NCBI RefSeq assembly: GCF_030272615.1
Contig: NC_081415.1
Coordinates: 375,673,392-375,737,391 of the forward strand
Direction: 5' to 3'
Length of the DNA: 64,000 nucleotides
Source: Cryptomeria japonica
Taxonomy: Eukaryota; Streptophyta; Pinopsida; Cupressales; Cupressaceae
Each line of letters begins with the position of its first letter. Position 1 is the stretch's first letter. Position numbers and translations under genes: made by a program. Below, piece after piece: positions 1 through 13,200 of this stretch. The notes below the pieces were generated by a model. It did no database searches, had not been told where the DNA came from, and saw only the letters and a program-made list of their open reading frames with translations.

Positions 1-1660
1 ACACATTCTGTCATGATTTCATTTCATTCCTTGGGATGACATCGCTTTGAGCATTCTGTCAAACAATTTAGGCTCACTGTCTATGATTTCTACTTTTTGC
101 ATATATTAATTGGCTGCATTCATTTAAAAGTTTCTTGCGTCTTTTCAATAAATCTATCCTATGCATAGGCTGCAGTCATTGCATGCCGTGAAATAGCATT
201 CCTTTAAGAAATTTTGCCAAACCATTCACGCCTTGTCTCTGCAGGCGGAGGGGATGTTAGCTTAAGTTACCAAGTTGGCCAATTACATTTGCTTGAAGTT
301 TCTAAAACCTTACAAACAAAACTACTTCGAGTGTGTTGCAACCATTACTCTCCATGAAATGACATTTATTTTAAAGCATTTAATCAAGCCATTCGTGTTT
401 ACATTTCATGTGATGAACTGCATCAAATTCTTCATGCGTTGCCTTCTGTTTACCAACGGAATGACAAACACATTATTTGACAAAATTCTTTGATCTTTCA
501 TGCTTCGATGGTTCTTCATAGTTTCTTCCATACCTCCCACTTAGGCGCAAGCTTAGAGGATGCTGCGAAATGTTGTAGAACCTGGCTTTGGAGCCATCAT
601 TTACATTTGCTTGAAAGTTTCTAAAGCCTTATCAACGCTCCACTTTGTGTACATTGTGCATTTATGATGACATCTCTTTGAGGCATTCTGGTATGCTAGC
701 TCTGATTGCACATTTTGCATTCACATCGACTGGAGCAATTCCGACTATAATATCTAACAAAAACCCCTCTTCATTATGCTTCGATAAATGTTCATACCCT
801 ATTCCTAAGCTTCCACATTAGCAGGATATTGGTAGGCTGCGGCTATTTTAGTTCCAAAACAGACTTGTCGTACAGCGTGTTTGTGACAGGTTAGTCAATT
901 GCAACCGTTAACTGCAAAATCGACGGTGTAAAACACACGACTAACACACTCAATCCGTACTGTCTTTTTGGAGCTAGAATAGACGCGTCCATATTGGGAA
1001 AGGTTGTGGAATTTGATTTTACAATTACCAATTATATTTGCTTTGAATTTCTAATGCCATTTCCATAAATTGGTTTTGTACAAATCATGAAATCATTGAA
1101 ATCCATGAAATTTCATCTCTTCCGGGCATTGTACCTCATGTTTTAGTGCATTGCCCATGTTTCCACATCTTGCATTGTTTATGATCACAATTTGTCGAGG
1201 CATTATGTTAAACATATCATTGCTTTGTTCTTAACTCCACACTCTATATGTAGTCACTTGAAAGTTCCTACAACATTTTCAACAACCCAAACTTTTACAA
1301 AACTTACAATCATTGCATTCCATGAGATTACATCTCTTCAACGTGCTGCATTAGACAGGTCACGTGCCCTAAGAGGATGTTGGCACCTCACAATTGCATC
1401 ATCTTGAAAGTTTTTAATGCCATTTCAACAAATATACCTTATATATAATCTGCAATGATTGCAAGCAATGAGACCTGGTTTCTTTAATGAATTTTGCCAC
1501 ATAGACTATGTGCCTTGTTTATGCTTTCAAACTTGCATGTATGCATTAGAGTATTTTCCAACTATACTATCAAATGACAAAGATTCCCTCTCCATGATGC
1601 TTCAATGCATGTCCATATCTTTTTTGAAGCCTCCACAATGACATTGGTTAGAAGGATGCT
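1..1660. repeat. Diverged tandem repeats upstream of the gene
   Basis: A phrase resembling TTTGCTTGAAAGTTTCTAA, followed by a form of GCCATTTCAACAAA, recurs near 122, 290, 608, 1040, 1255 and 1402. Around several copies lie forms of CCATGAAATGACATCTCTT and of GCAATG(A)GA..TTCTTTAA.GAATTTTGCCA, for example near 190 and 1470. The copies are strongly diverged and the unit length varies between about 150 and 430 bp, so this is an old repeat block. No coding region is supported; the short ORFs here have no recognisable protein. Confidence 0.55.
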
Positions 1661-1785
1661 AGCAAAGATTATGGATTTTGGTTTCACATATGTAAGGTAG
1701 TTATAAATAAATCCCCAAATCAAGGAGTTTAATAGGTTTTAGAAAAATGAGCAATGGAGTATAGGTGACTAACTTGTTAAGAGGT

Positions 1786-1910
1786 TAATCACTTTGAACT
1801 TTGCGCGCAAAATGGGATGAGGGATTAACCTTTTATTTGGTTAAGACGTTAAGCATTGTGAGCTTTTTCGTGCAAAATGGAATGAGTGATTAACCTTTAA
1901 CTTTTTGAAT
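1786..1910. repeat. Two-copy tandem repeat, about 72 bp
   Basis: The phrase around GCAAAATGGGATGAGGGATTAACC (near 1808-1831) returns as GCAAAATGGAATGAGTGATTAACC (near 1876-1899). Both are preceded by a GAACTTTGCGCG / GAGCTTTTTCGT stretch. This is a small old duplication in AT-rich intergenic DNA. Confidence 0.55.
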
Positions 1911-2583
1911 TTCTAAGCAACAATAGGGAGGAAATAGTATAATTTAAGGCGTTTTTAAATATTTCCCTCCTAGGTTATTAAATTGGAAAATAAATTAAAT
2001 AAATTAAAAATATTAAAATTATTTTGACAAATAATTTAATATTTTGCATTTGGAACCTAGTAGCTTGGTTTAGACTGAAGTGAAATTATGCTCTGAAATT
2101 TGAACTAGACACTAAAGGGGGGAGGTGACCATAACCCAATGAGATTTCTTCATGACAAGGTCATAAGTGCGAGATTTGAATATTTTTCGAATAGAAGTCG
2201 ATGAAAATTAAAGCATTAAAATCTCACAAAAGGTGAACTGGGTTTTCATGAAGAATTGTCCCATTAATTAAAATGGTACCAATTGCGTTCTCATAAGATG
2301 GTTTCTCTTATCAGTTTACAATTCTAAAGATTTAATTATTTTTTGCGTACCTTCACCAGTGCGAAAATAAGTTCAAAGCACACCAAACAAGCACTTCATA
2401 ATACAACTCCTAAGAATTGAACTACCTTTTGGACTTGAATGATGATTGGTGAAGATGAGACACATGCTTACCATCTTGTGACAGGGCTCAATAATGAAGA
2501 CTTTAGACCAAAACCATATAATTACACATCTTGAAAACTCTTGACATGTACACATTTTAGATAAGCCAAACATGGGATTGGAT

Positions 2584-2677
2584 AAAAAAAATTAAAATTT
2601 GAGTGTTTACAATCGAAGCGACAACCTCTTAAAAAAAATTAAAATTTGAGTGTTTACAATCGAAGCGACAACCTCTT
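2584..2677. repeat. 47-bp perfect or near-perfect tandem duplication
   Basis: Two adjacent copies of a 47-bp unit that contains GAGTGTTTACAATCGAAGCG (2601-2620 and 2648-2667). Apart from the length of the A-run at the junction the copies look identical, so the event is recent compared with the neighbouring repeats. Confidence 0.85.
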
Positions 2678-3895
2678 ACAAATTTCAATCTGTTACCTTA
2701 AAGGAAAATATACTTTGCCTGATACTAATCTAGCCTACTCTAATAAGATAGATGCATAGACACAAGCATACATTGATTTAGATTAATTAAAGTGATAATT
2801 ATGTTAATGATAATACTAATATAATAAATCTTAAGTTAGGAAATCAAACTAGGGTAATTAGCTATAGAATTGATGTGGGTGAGTGAGTTTGATGTTGTCT
2901 TGAAGTTTGCTACTTTGGTATAGAAAATGAATAAATTTGGATGTGCTTTCTACCTCTAAATTTGCAAAAGGTGTGATTATTTCTAAACTAATTTTTTAAG
3001 TACATATTTGTCATGTGGTCTATAATTTGATTAGGACAGTTCCACACATTGTCTCTTTAGCTTGCCTTGAAGTCTATTTGTGGAATTTTAGGGACTAATA
3101 ATATTGAAAAAACTTTAAGGAGATTGTTTGTTGCTATTTTTTGATTTGGTTGAAAAATATCTAAGGGAGATTGTCAAATCACCATGGTCAAGTTTTCTTA
3201 GGTCAACCCTTAGAACATCAAACTTTACAACCTTGAAAAATATTGGCAAATAACATATACATGCAAATGTCTAAAGATGATTTTCACGTACGTTAGTTTC
3301 TTTTAATGATCCAAGTTGAAATTTTCCTATGATAAATGCTCTTTGAAGTACTAGAAAATCAAATGATTTTAGAATATGAATTAATGTCTAAATGAGTAGT
3401 TTTAATTACCACTTCATAGCAATAATGTAGATGTGCCAAATTGGATAATAATAAGATTTAAATGAATGAGAATTGACAAAATTTGAATTTGAATTTTTTA
3501 ATATATAAAAAAATATAACAATAGATAAAATAAAATAAATAAATATTAAAAATATATAAAATAAATTCGAAACACACAAATTACATCATTAAACCTCATA
3601 AGATAGATGTGCAAATTTCGCCCGTACCCAAACGAGTAGTTAATAACGGAGATGTAGTCTTGAATTAAATGCCACAAAAAGCCTACACTCGTACCGTCTT
3701 TTAATTTAATTTCCATTTCATGCTTTTGTTTGTCGACAACCTTTTTAATGTTTCCATTGCTTGCGTAATCTAATTTCCATTTGATGCTTTTGTTTGATCG
3801 AGCGAAAGGCAAGACTTGTCAGGAAATATTTTTTGTTTGCTTGTAATTACGGCTGAATTTTTTGTGTTAGAGAGGTAGGCGTAGTTGTAGTTTCT
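2678..3895. other. AT-rich upstream region of the FGT1-like gene, possible promoter and 5' UTR
   Basis: No ORF here is supported. The stretch is AT-rich, and an ATATATAAAAAAATATA run near 3500-3517 could serve as a TATA element, but nothing in the sequence fixes the transcription start. GC content rises sharply at the start codon. An in-frame TGA at 3854-3856 closes the reading frame upstream of the chosen ATG, with no other ATG between, so the stretch just before 3896 is at most 5' UTR in this frame. Confidence 0.35.
3707..3796. repeat. 26-bp direct repeat just upstream of the start codon
   Basis: TAATTTCCATTTCATGCTTTT (first 21 of 26 bases given in part as TAATTTCCATTT + ATGCTTTTGTTTG) occurs at 3707-3732 and 3771-3796 with one difference (C/G at the 13th base). 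Start-to-start spacing is 64 bp. The second copy ends 100 bp before the ATG. Confidence 0.8.
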
Positions 3896-4294
3896 ATGGT
3901 GCAGCCAGGGGATTGCCTGGTGAGGTGTGCGCGTTGCAAGAGCACGCTGACGGTGGGGGGAGGAGTGGAGACGTTCCAGTGCCCCAATTGTCAGCTGCAG
4001 CAGATGCTTCCATTGGAAGGGCAGGTGCAACAAGGGCAGGTCCTCCTTTCGCTCCCTCTTCCACTCCCTCTGCCCCTCCCTCTCCCCTTGCCGCCTCCTC
4101 CTCCGCTACCTCTTCCTCTTCCTCAGGGGATCGATCCCTCCAAGCGTCAGCTTCGCTGTGCCAGTTGCAAGTCAGTTCTGAATGTACCACACACGCTCAG
4201 TAGATTCATGTGTCCTCAGTGCGGAACAGCTCTCGAAGTTCCCCCACTTGATGCATCATTCCCCTTGCCCTCTCATCCACAGGAAATAAACGAG
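3896..4294 (+). CDS. FGT1: FGT1-like exon 1: start codon, two LSD1-type zinc fingers
   Basis: Residues 1-133, phase 0 at the end. Finger 1 is CARC..CPNC (C11, C14, C29, C32); finger 2 is CASC..CPQC (C88, C91, C106, C109). Between them residues 50-77 are a Leu/Pro repeat. The donor reads GAG|GTCATT, which is weak, but continuing past it gives 27 unrelated codons and a stop, whereas splicing here gives [17 protein letters not shown], as expected for the family. The exon is clearly more GC-rich than the surroundings. Confidence 0.9.
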
Positions 4295-7200
4295 GTCATT
4301 CGAAATTTCTTTAATATTTTAATGACTTCCAAATTTAATTTTACGATGTGGATAGTAAAACTAAGCGGTGCGTGATCGACAATCGGACCATGATGGAAGG
4401 TTATAATTAAACACAAAATGTCCATCGAACTCATTTGCGCTCGAGTTTCTTTCTGTACATTATAAATACAGTACACTTTGGTAACACCACCTTGTTTTGG
4501 GCGTAGTAGCATAATACATTTTATCTACAACTTCTTGACTTTGTCTGTAGTAAGTTATGAATAAATATTCGAGGGGAATTCACCATTTCTTTTAGGGCTG
4601 TAAAGGCAACGCGCTAAGCTGAACTATTATACCATCTTCTGAGCTCTCTCTCTCTCTCTCTCTCTCGCACACACAAACACACCTTCGTTGACTGAATGGA
4701 GCGCTCCAACACAGCACGGGATAAGCCTGGATTTCGTTTTCATGCGCTTTAATACGGAGCTACGTTCCCAAGATTTAAAACCTAGGCCATGCTCGACATA
4801 CCCTTTTTACGCTGTTAATTCTCTAATAATTAGGGCTGGATGACTTTATAATGTATTTATAATGTAAAAAATAATGATGTCCTGGTGCATTCTAGGGACT
4901 GGATAGCCATTTCTGATGGTGAATGGTGCATAAAAATAGAAATAAATATTTGGAGGATTGTCGGAAAAAATCCAGCACGTTATATTTACTATCTAAAATA
5001 TCAACAGTTTTTAGTTTTTCTAAGTTATTTTAATAACTGCTTTCCCGCCTTCCCTAAAATTTAGGGAATTTATTTTGCTGCCCCTGTCCCGATAACTCGG
5101 AGTTAGACTGGTTTGTAGTTATTTTTTTATTGGGGTGGATTGATCACCGTTGCTTCTCTTTCTTATATAATTCTATACACTAAGAAATTCAGTTAGCACT
5201 CATAATAACCCACCACTTGTGTCGTCGGATTTCAAGATTATATAAGTGGATTATGTGTTCTTGCCTTCTGCATTGTATATGCTTATTTTGTTACCTAATT
5301 GCTAACCTTCTGATCATTTACATTGGAGGTGTTTTCATCGTAATAGGTGGCTGTAGATGTAGAGGCAGAAGAAGATGAAGGTGGGATTATTGGAGAAACT
5401 TTTACAGACTACGTAAGCACTTATTTATAAGCTTATTTGCTTATTCTTTTTGTATATTTGCGATTCTGATTTATTTGGAATACAGAAAACGAGCAACCTA
5501 AATTACATATGAATTCTGTTGATTGCTATACATTATTGACATTGCTCTGTTTACTATTTGTTTGTGATAATTTACAAAGATTATATTTCTTTCTCAGCGC
5601 CCTTCAAAACTGTCAATCGGACCACCTCATCCCGATCCAGTTGTAGAGACATCATCCCTATCTGCCGTACAACCTCCAGAGCCCATTTATGATTTAAAAA
5701 TTGCAGAGGAAGTGGAGAAATCAGGAGCATTATCTTGCCTACAATTAGAGACAGTCATCTATGCATGCCAGGTTAGAAATATTCAAACTTACATCTTGTG
5801 TAACCTTTGTTAAAATAGTTTGTGAATTTTTTGTTATTTTCTTTTGACTTCAAAAGCATGGCAGAGGCATCTTCAACACCTCGAAGATAGGTCAAGGGCA
5901 GGATTCTTTATCGGCGATGGAGCAGGTGTAGGAAAGGGGCGTACAGTTGCAGGATTGATATGGGAGAATTGGAAGCATGGAAGACGTAAATCATTGTGAG
6001 TGTGCTGGATGAACCGTTTCATAGTTAGTCTTGGAATGATTTTAATCACATTTATGATGTGACATCAAAATGATTTATTGTGTATTTAAATTTGACTAGA
6101 ATTTTGGAGCTACCTTTATATCAAATAATTAATTATCTTTCAATTTCAGATGGATCTCTGTTTCATCTGACTTGAAGTTTGATGCACAAAGGGATTTAGA
6201 AGATGTGGGTGCCACATGCATTGAAGGTATAAAAGCAATTCTCTAGATTTGTATTTTTTCTTTTAGAAGCTTTATTTTTTATCTTGTTGTTAAGAAAAAC
6301 AAAAATGTTAGTGGGCTTTCTAGACAGAACTGTAACAGGCTAGGGAACATGAAACCAACCAGCTGGATTACCATGCTAAAAGGGAAGTAATCACATCTAG
6401 GCCAAAATTAGTTGAAAAAACAATCAACAAAATAGGCACGATTATCAGTGTCCATATAAATAAACGAGGGATAAGCAAACCCTATATCATGATTGTGACC
6501 TGGAATGCAATAACATCGTCACTGGATTCCTGCATTAATTTCTGTAAGTTCAATTATTTCCAACCATTTTATGTTAGAAGCTCTAAGGCTAGACTCTTGC
6601 CATTTTGTGTACAATATGGCTTGATCAGATCATACCAGAACTAAGCATAATTTTGAATGAATGGCTTTTTATTGGTTGAAGTTTATTAGAGCTCTCAAGG
6701 GAGTCTGTAGGTTTGGGCTTTTTGCTCTTGGAATGTCTACACCTTTTCTTGTTTTGGACTTTCAGAAACCCATCATTTCTGTGCTGTTCCTTTCTACTTT
6801 GAGTTTCTTGGTTGAGAGGGCTCGCGAAGACAAGATAGGCATTTGAAAAGCAAGTGTTCATAATCTAACCCACAGGTGTGGATCCAGTTCATAACTTCCA
6901 TGTTGATGACATGAGGTACACCTCCTTTGAGATACACTTAAAGACAATTAAGGGCACACATACATATAGATACTTGAGCTTGTTTTGATAAATTGCAGCC
7001 TTTGTTACATTGAGTTTCTTAGCTAGTGTGATGAGCCCAATAAAATAGGTCCAGTTGGCCCATTCAGTGGTGTTTGTTAACACCCTTCTATTTCTGTTTT
7101 TTCACTTTAGTCTTAATAAGTGAAATTTTAATAAATAGCATTATTATAAATTTGACATTGTCGTTTTCTTTGGCCAACTTTAGTAGTTAAGTTCAATATT

Positions 7201-10200
7201 TTTATTAGTTTGTTTTCAAGCCGACTTGAGGTCGGCTATCCAATAAAACGGCACAGCCAGTTACTTATAGGATGCCGCTTGATTGTTGGAGTACACTTGG
7301 ATAATTGGTTTAGCCTCTGTGCACGATTGGTTGTTGGATGATCATCTTATACCTAGAACAAGGTAAGACAACACCCTTGCACTTGTTCATCAGTCTTCCA
7401 AGCCTTCGCATATTCAAGTTCGCCAATTTTGAAGTTGTTACCGTCAATCATTGCCAGGTGATGGTTGCAGGAATAGGAGGGGCAACAGTTGATAAAGGAT
7501 TGTTAGTCGGGGGCCTAGCACATACACAAGGAGATTGACTGAGAAGTTAACTGTGGTAGGAACTCCTGGCATCACTTCCAGGTGCCATTATTGGTGTCTA
7601 ACAAACCATTCATTCCTAGCAAAAAGACATATCAAAGAATCAAGGAGGCAATAAGCATATCGTTGGGTAGCGAGTAGCATCACAAGTAATGCCTATGAAT
7701 CAATCTTCATTTGATGCCATCTACCGATGAAAGAATCAATCCATGTGGGCACTTGAAGGAGCGGTCAACGATATAGGCATTGAGTATTTGCCTTGTCTTT
7801 GACAGGCAATCAATAGGAGCCTGCACAATAATCATCAAAGACTTAGGAGGCTGGATTCTTGTAGGCCAAGGAGAGTGGAATAGGGTTCACAATATCAGGG
7901 GATCTGAGTATTGTTGAGGATGGTGGAGATCGACCCATGGAATTCAGATCGGTAAATAAATCTATCCAGAATGAAATAAAACAATACCTGTATGTTTAAT
8001 GTGTTTGAATTAATGGCATGAAAATAGAGATTTAGATATTGGATGTATTAATGAACTATGTCTGATGGAGTCGTTTCTTTTGAGCTATAATTGTGTATTG
8101 AACTCTGCACGTTCATAAGAAAATACAATTGAAATTTATTTGTGTTCAGTGTTGTTGCATTGTCGATCAATTGTTTTGTTCTTGTTTATATTCATTTTAC
8201 AACTCAGAATATTTCAGTGGTATCTGAGCATCAATCTTGCCAGCCTGTGGGGTTGGTGAATGAGTGACAGAGAACAGAGTTATCCGCAGAGAGAGAAGAG
8301 GAAGGGTTCCAATATGGGAGACCCAAACGATGAGGCGAAGGCTTACTTCAAAAGCTCCGAAATACTTCATGCAGTGTGTCTGAGACCTTGAAGGAGTAGC
8401 CTAGTTGCTGAGGGATCTCAAGCAACAACTGACTAGTGACAAACCTGCCAGTGATAAGGGAGAAGGCAGCAGTTCTGCTGGAGAAAAGGCAGCTGCAAAT
8501 GGTGATAGAGTCTCAGTCAGCACCAAATCCTCTAGAGCAAAGTTTTTGACAAATGAGGAGGTTAATGAGGAGCAACCGGATCAAGTCAGTGGAATGGATT
8601 GCCTTCATGCAGGATATCACCCTTTGAGTGAAGCAGTCAAGAATGATATGATCTTTGCAGAGTATTATAGTTTGAAATTTGAAGGTGGACATAGGAGGAA
8701 AGGGTATGAAGAAAGGAAGGACATCCAACACAGAATAGGAAAGATCACAATTCCTAACTTTGATGGGACCAGTGATACATCAGCAAAGGTCATGGTTGCA
8801 GAAGTTGGATACTTATTTCTCCCTAAATCCCATGCTCAAGGAGGAAGCTCTCAAATTCGCTACTTTGCATTTGGAATGAGTGGCCCATAAATGGTGGCAT
8901 CACGGGATTGTGACTCAAGGGCATGATACGATGACCTCCATAGAAGAATTTAGTTGAAGGCTAATTGAAAGGTTTTGATAGAACAGATCTCAAAGTGCAT
9001 TTCAGAAATCTAGCCCAATTAAAGCAAGAAGGCAAGGTGGAAGATTATGTATCAGAATTTCAAAAGCTTGCTGTAATGGTGCCCGGCGTGACACATAGAA
9101 GGCTTATAGTACTCTTTGCAAAAGGTTTAGCTGAACCTCTTAGAGGGTTACTCAAAGCCTTAAACCCTACAACCTTCCAAGAAGCCACCACAATAGCTCT
9201 CAACCTAGAAGATTCGGTGGCAAGGGACAGCTTCAACATGTAAGAGGACAGCCTTACCTTTGCAAACCAAAAAGCCTTTCCAAAGGAGTTCATTTCCACC
9301 TAAGATACCCATATCAAAGTCCAAGCAAATGGATATCAGTAGGAATGAATTGAGGAGAAGGAAGTTGTGTTTAACATGTAAAGAACCATGGCAACCTGGG
9401 CATCGATGTTTAGGAAAGGGGCTGGTGCATTATATTGGGTGATCTCCAATGATGATACGGGGAGTGAAGGGGCTGATTCTGAAAATGAAACAGAAAAAGT
9501 CAAGGCACTTGAGGGAGGCACACTTGCTTCGCTTATGGGAGAACCACGTTATAGTGCATTCCGAATTAAGGGGGTTTTGAAAGGGCAGCGAGTAATCGTC
9601 CATAATGACAGTGGAGCCACCTATAATCATGTCAATGAAGAAGTAATGAAAAGACTGGGACTGAACACGGTTCCAACAGAAGGGTTTGAAGTAAAGGTAG
9701 CTAGTGGAACTACTTTTTCTTGCACTCAGAAGGTTCCCCAAATGGAGTTGGCCTTATGGGAAATACAAATTGAAGGATTACTTTTATGCAATTGACATGG
9801 ACATGGAAGTAGTCTTGGGATGCCAATGGTTGTATACAATTGACAAATAGAGACCAGCCACCGAAAGATGGAGGTCTCTTTCCAACACAATGGGAAAGGG
9901 GTGGTACTGCATGGGTTGACCAGCAAAGGAACTATGGAGATATCAGCTAAGAGGATGGAAAGGGTTTTCATGGAAAAAATGAGTAGCATGGGCAGCAAAA
10001 TGCCTTATCACTAATACAAGTGCTGCTAAGAAGGGAGGTGCTACCAGTGTGTAGAGTCAGTCTATCCTAGACAAGTATAACAAAGTATTTAAAGACATAC
10101 CTCAAGGTCTACCCCCTAATAGAGGTTTCCAGCACATTATTGAACTTGAAGAGGGACAAAAATCAGTAATGATCACTCCATGTCGACATTTAAAGGTATA

Positions 10201-13200
10201 TAAGGAAGAGACTGAAATAACAATCAAAGAACCGTTGGATATGGGACTTATAAGGCCAAGCTTCAGCCCATTTGCATCTTCTGTAGTGCTGGTCAAGAAG
10301 AAAGATGGAACTATGAGGATGTGTATCGACTACCGAGCTCTCAATAAGAGAACCATTAATAACTGTTACCCTATTCCACAAATTGATGAATTGATTGATG
10401 ATTTACACGGAGCTAAGTATTTTTCCATGATTGATTTACGTTCTGGATACCATCAAATCAAGGTCAGGGATGAGGATGTACACAAGACAACATTTGATGT
10501 CATTATGGGCACTACAAACTCTTGGTGATGCCCTTTGGGTTAACAAATACTTCAACAACTTTCCAATTATGTATGAATCTGGTATTTATTCTTCAATTGA
10601 GGAAGTTTGTTTTGGTCTTCTTCTATGACATCTTAGTTTATAGCAAAACTTGGGATGAACATTTAAAACATTTGGATGAAGTGTTGAGTATTTTAGAACA
10701 GCAGTCATTTTATGCCAAAGCCATCTAAGTGTGAATTTGGGTCGCAAGAAATATTATATTTGGGATTCAAAATTAGTGAAAATGGAGTGAGTGTCGATGA
10801 AGAGAAAATCAAGGCCATCCAAGAGTGGCCTAGACCAAGTAACCTAACGCAGTTGAGAGGATTTGTTGGGCTATGCAGCTACTATAGGAGGTTTGTAAGT
10901 GGCTTTTCACAGCTTGCTGCACCCTTGACAAATCTAACCCTTGACAAATCTAACTAAGAAAGGAGCATTTGTATGGACTTCATCGGCTCAACAAGCCTTT
11001 GATAAGCTCAAAGGGGTAACGAGTTCGTGTCGTGTCTTGGCAATTTCAGATTTCTCACTTCCTTTTTTTTTGGAAGCTTAAGAAGGCTGAGCATAAGTTT
11101 TCCATCTATGACAAAGAGGTGCTGGCCATAATGTGTGCTCTAACTAAGTTTAGACAATATTTGGTTTGTAATAAGTTCTTGGTTAAGATTGATCATAATA
11201 GTTTGAAGTACTTTCTTAACCAAAGAGATTTAAATGATAGACAACAAAAATGGGTGAGCAAAATTCAAGCCTATGACTTTGACATTGAGTATATAAAGGC
11301 GAATAACAATGTAATGGCTGATGCATTATCTAGGAAACATCATTTGCATGCTGTCTTTGATATAACTATTGTTTTGTCACAAACTCATTTGCTAATGATA
11401 TTTTGGAAGGTAAGGTGCAAGATGATAGATTTAAAACAGCAAATGAGCTGATTCTTTACAAAGGAAGAGTTTACATCACACCCGAATCTAAAATGAAGGA
11501 AAAGATTCTAAAGGCTTGCCATGATACCCTGCTGGTTGGTCATCCAGGTTTCTACAAAACATATATATAAGTGAGGGAACATTTTTCTTGGAAAGGATTG
11601 AAGAAAGATCTGATGCAGCATGTAAGGGAATGCAAGGAGTGTTGATTGAAATAAAGCAGAGCATTTGTTTCCAGCAGGGTTATTGTAGCTTTGCTCATTC
11701 CTAGCCAAAAGTGGGAGAGCATATCGATGGACTTCATTACTGGCGTGCCAAAGGTCCAAGGTAAAGATTGTTTGTATGTTGTGGTTGACAAACTCACAAA
11801 GCACGCACATTTTCATGCCATTTCATCAGATTTTAAAGCACACCAAGTGACTGATTTGTTTTTTAAGGAGATTTTCAGACTTCATGGATTGCCAAAAACA
11901 ATCGTGAGTGATAAGGACATCAGATTTCTTAGTTTGTTTTGGTTGGAGTTGTTTCATTTAACTGGGACAGAATTAACTCCTAGTACCGGCTATCATCCGC
12001 AAATAGATGGACAAACAGGGATAGTGAACAAGTGGATATAGGGCTATTTACTATGTAATAGGGCAGCAAACAACATGGGTTAAATGGCTGCATTTGGGGG
12101 AGTGTTGATTGGGATGTCACCTTTCAAAGCACTTTACAGCTATGATGCTACATTTTTTGTGGACCTGATTTTGATTTTTACTAATAGTAGAGTCCCTAGT
12201 TCTAAGGATGTGGAGCGGCAGAGTAAGCATATTTAGGAAGCCCTCAACAAGAACTTGTGTCAAGCCCAAAATCAACAGAAGATGTATGCTGATAGGCATC
12301 GTACTAAAAGGACATTTGAGGAAGGGAATATGGTATTTTTAAGGTTGCAGCCTTATAGGCAATCATCCATTAGAGGAAGCAGGGCTGAAAAATTGAAATT
12401 ACGCTTCTATGGTCCTCATTGGATAATTATGAAAGTGGGACATGTTGCTTATGAGCTGGAGTTACCACCTAGCAGCAGAATACACAATACCTTCCATGTC
12501 TCATGCTTGAAGAAAGCCCTCGATCAGCAGATTACATCTTGAATGGAGCTACCTCTGCTTGACTATGAAGGGAAATTGAGTCTTGAACTAGAATTTGTAT
12601 TGGTAAGGAAGAAGAAACTATGAAACAAAATTGTTCCAGAATATCTGATAAAATGGAAGGGGCTACCATCTGAGGATGCAACTTGGGAAGGAATAGAAAT
12701 TTTGATCATCCAAACTTGCAATTGCTTGAGGTCAAGCAATTAGAGGATGGGAGAACTGTAATGAGCCAAATAAAAAAATAGGGCTAGTTGGCCCATTCAG
12801 CGGTGTTGGTTAACACCCCTCTATTTCTGTTTTTTTTACTCTAGTCTTAATAAGTGAAAATTTAATAAATAGCATTATTATAAATTTCACATTGTCAATT
12901 TCTTTGGCTGACTTTAGTAGTTAAGTTTAATATTTTTATTAGTTTGTTTTCAAGCCGACTTGAGGTCGGCTATCCAATAAACCGACACAACCAGCTACTT
13001 ATAGAATGCTACTCGATTGTTGGAGTACACTTTGATAATTGTTTTAGCCTTTGTGCACGATTGGTTGTGGGACAATCATCTCATGGCCAAAACAAGGTAA
13101 GACGACACCCTTACACTTGTTCACCAATCTTCCAAGCCTTCACATATACAAGTTCGCCAATTCTGAAGTTGTTACTCTCAATCATTGCCAGGTGATGGTC

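Noticed and set aside
3894-4203. ORFs of 96 and 98 codons on both strands over exon 1, and an 87-codon ORF overlapping its front
   Set aside because: They are shadows of the GC-rich exon 1; only the 3896 frame has zinc-finger cysteines and joins to later exons.
5855-5864. Alternative exon 4 acceptor at AAAAG (5856)
   Set aside because: It would add eight bases and break the frame and the conserved ACQ-RHLQHL junction.
8405-8890. 161-codon ORF as an independent host gene
   Set aside because: It lies between two gypsy LTRs, directly after the primer site, and continues into Gag.
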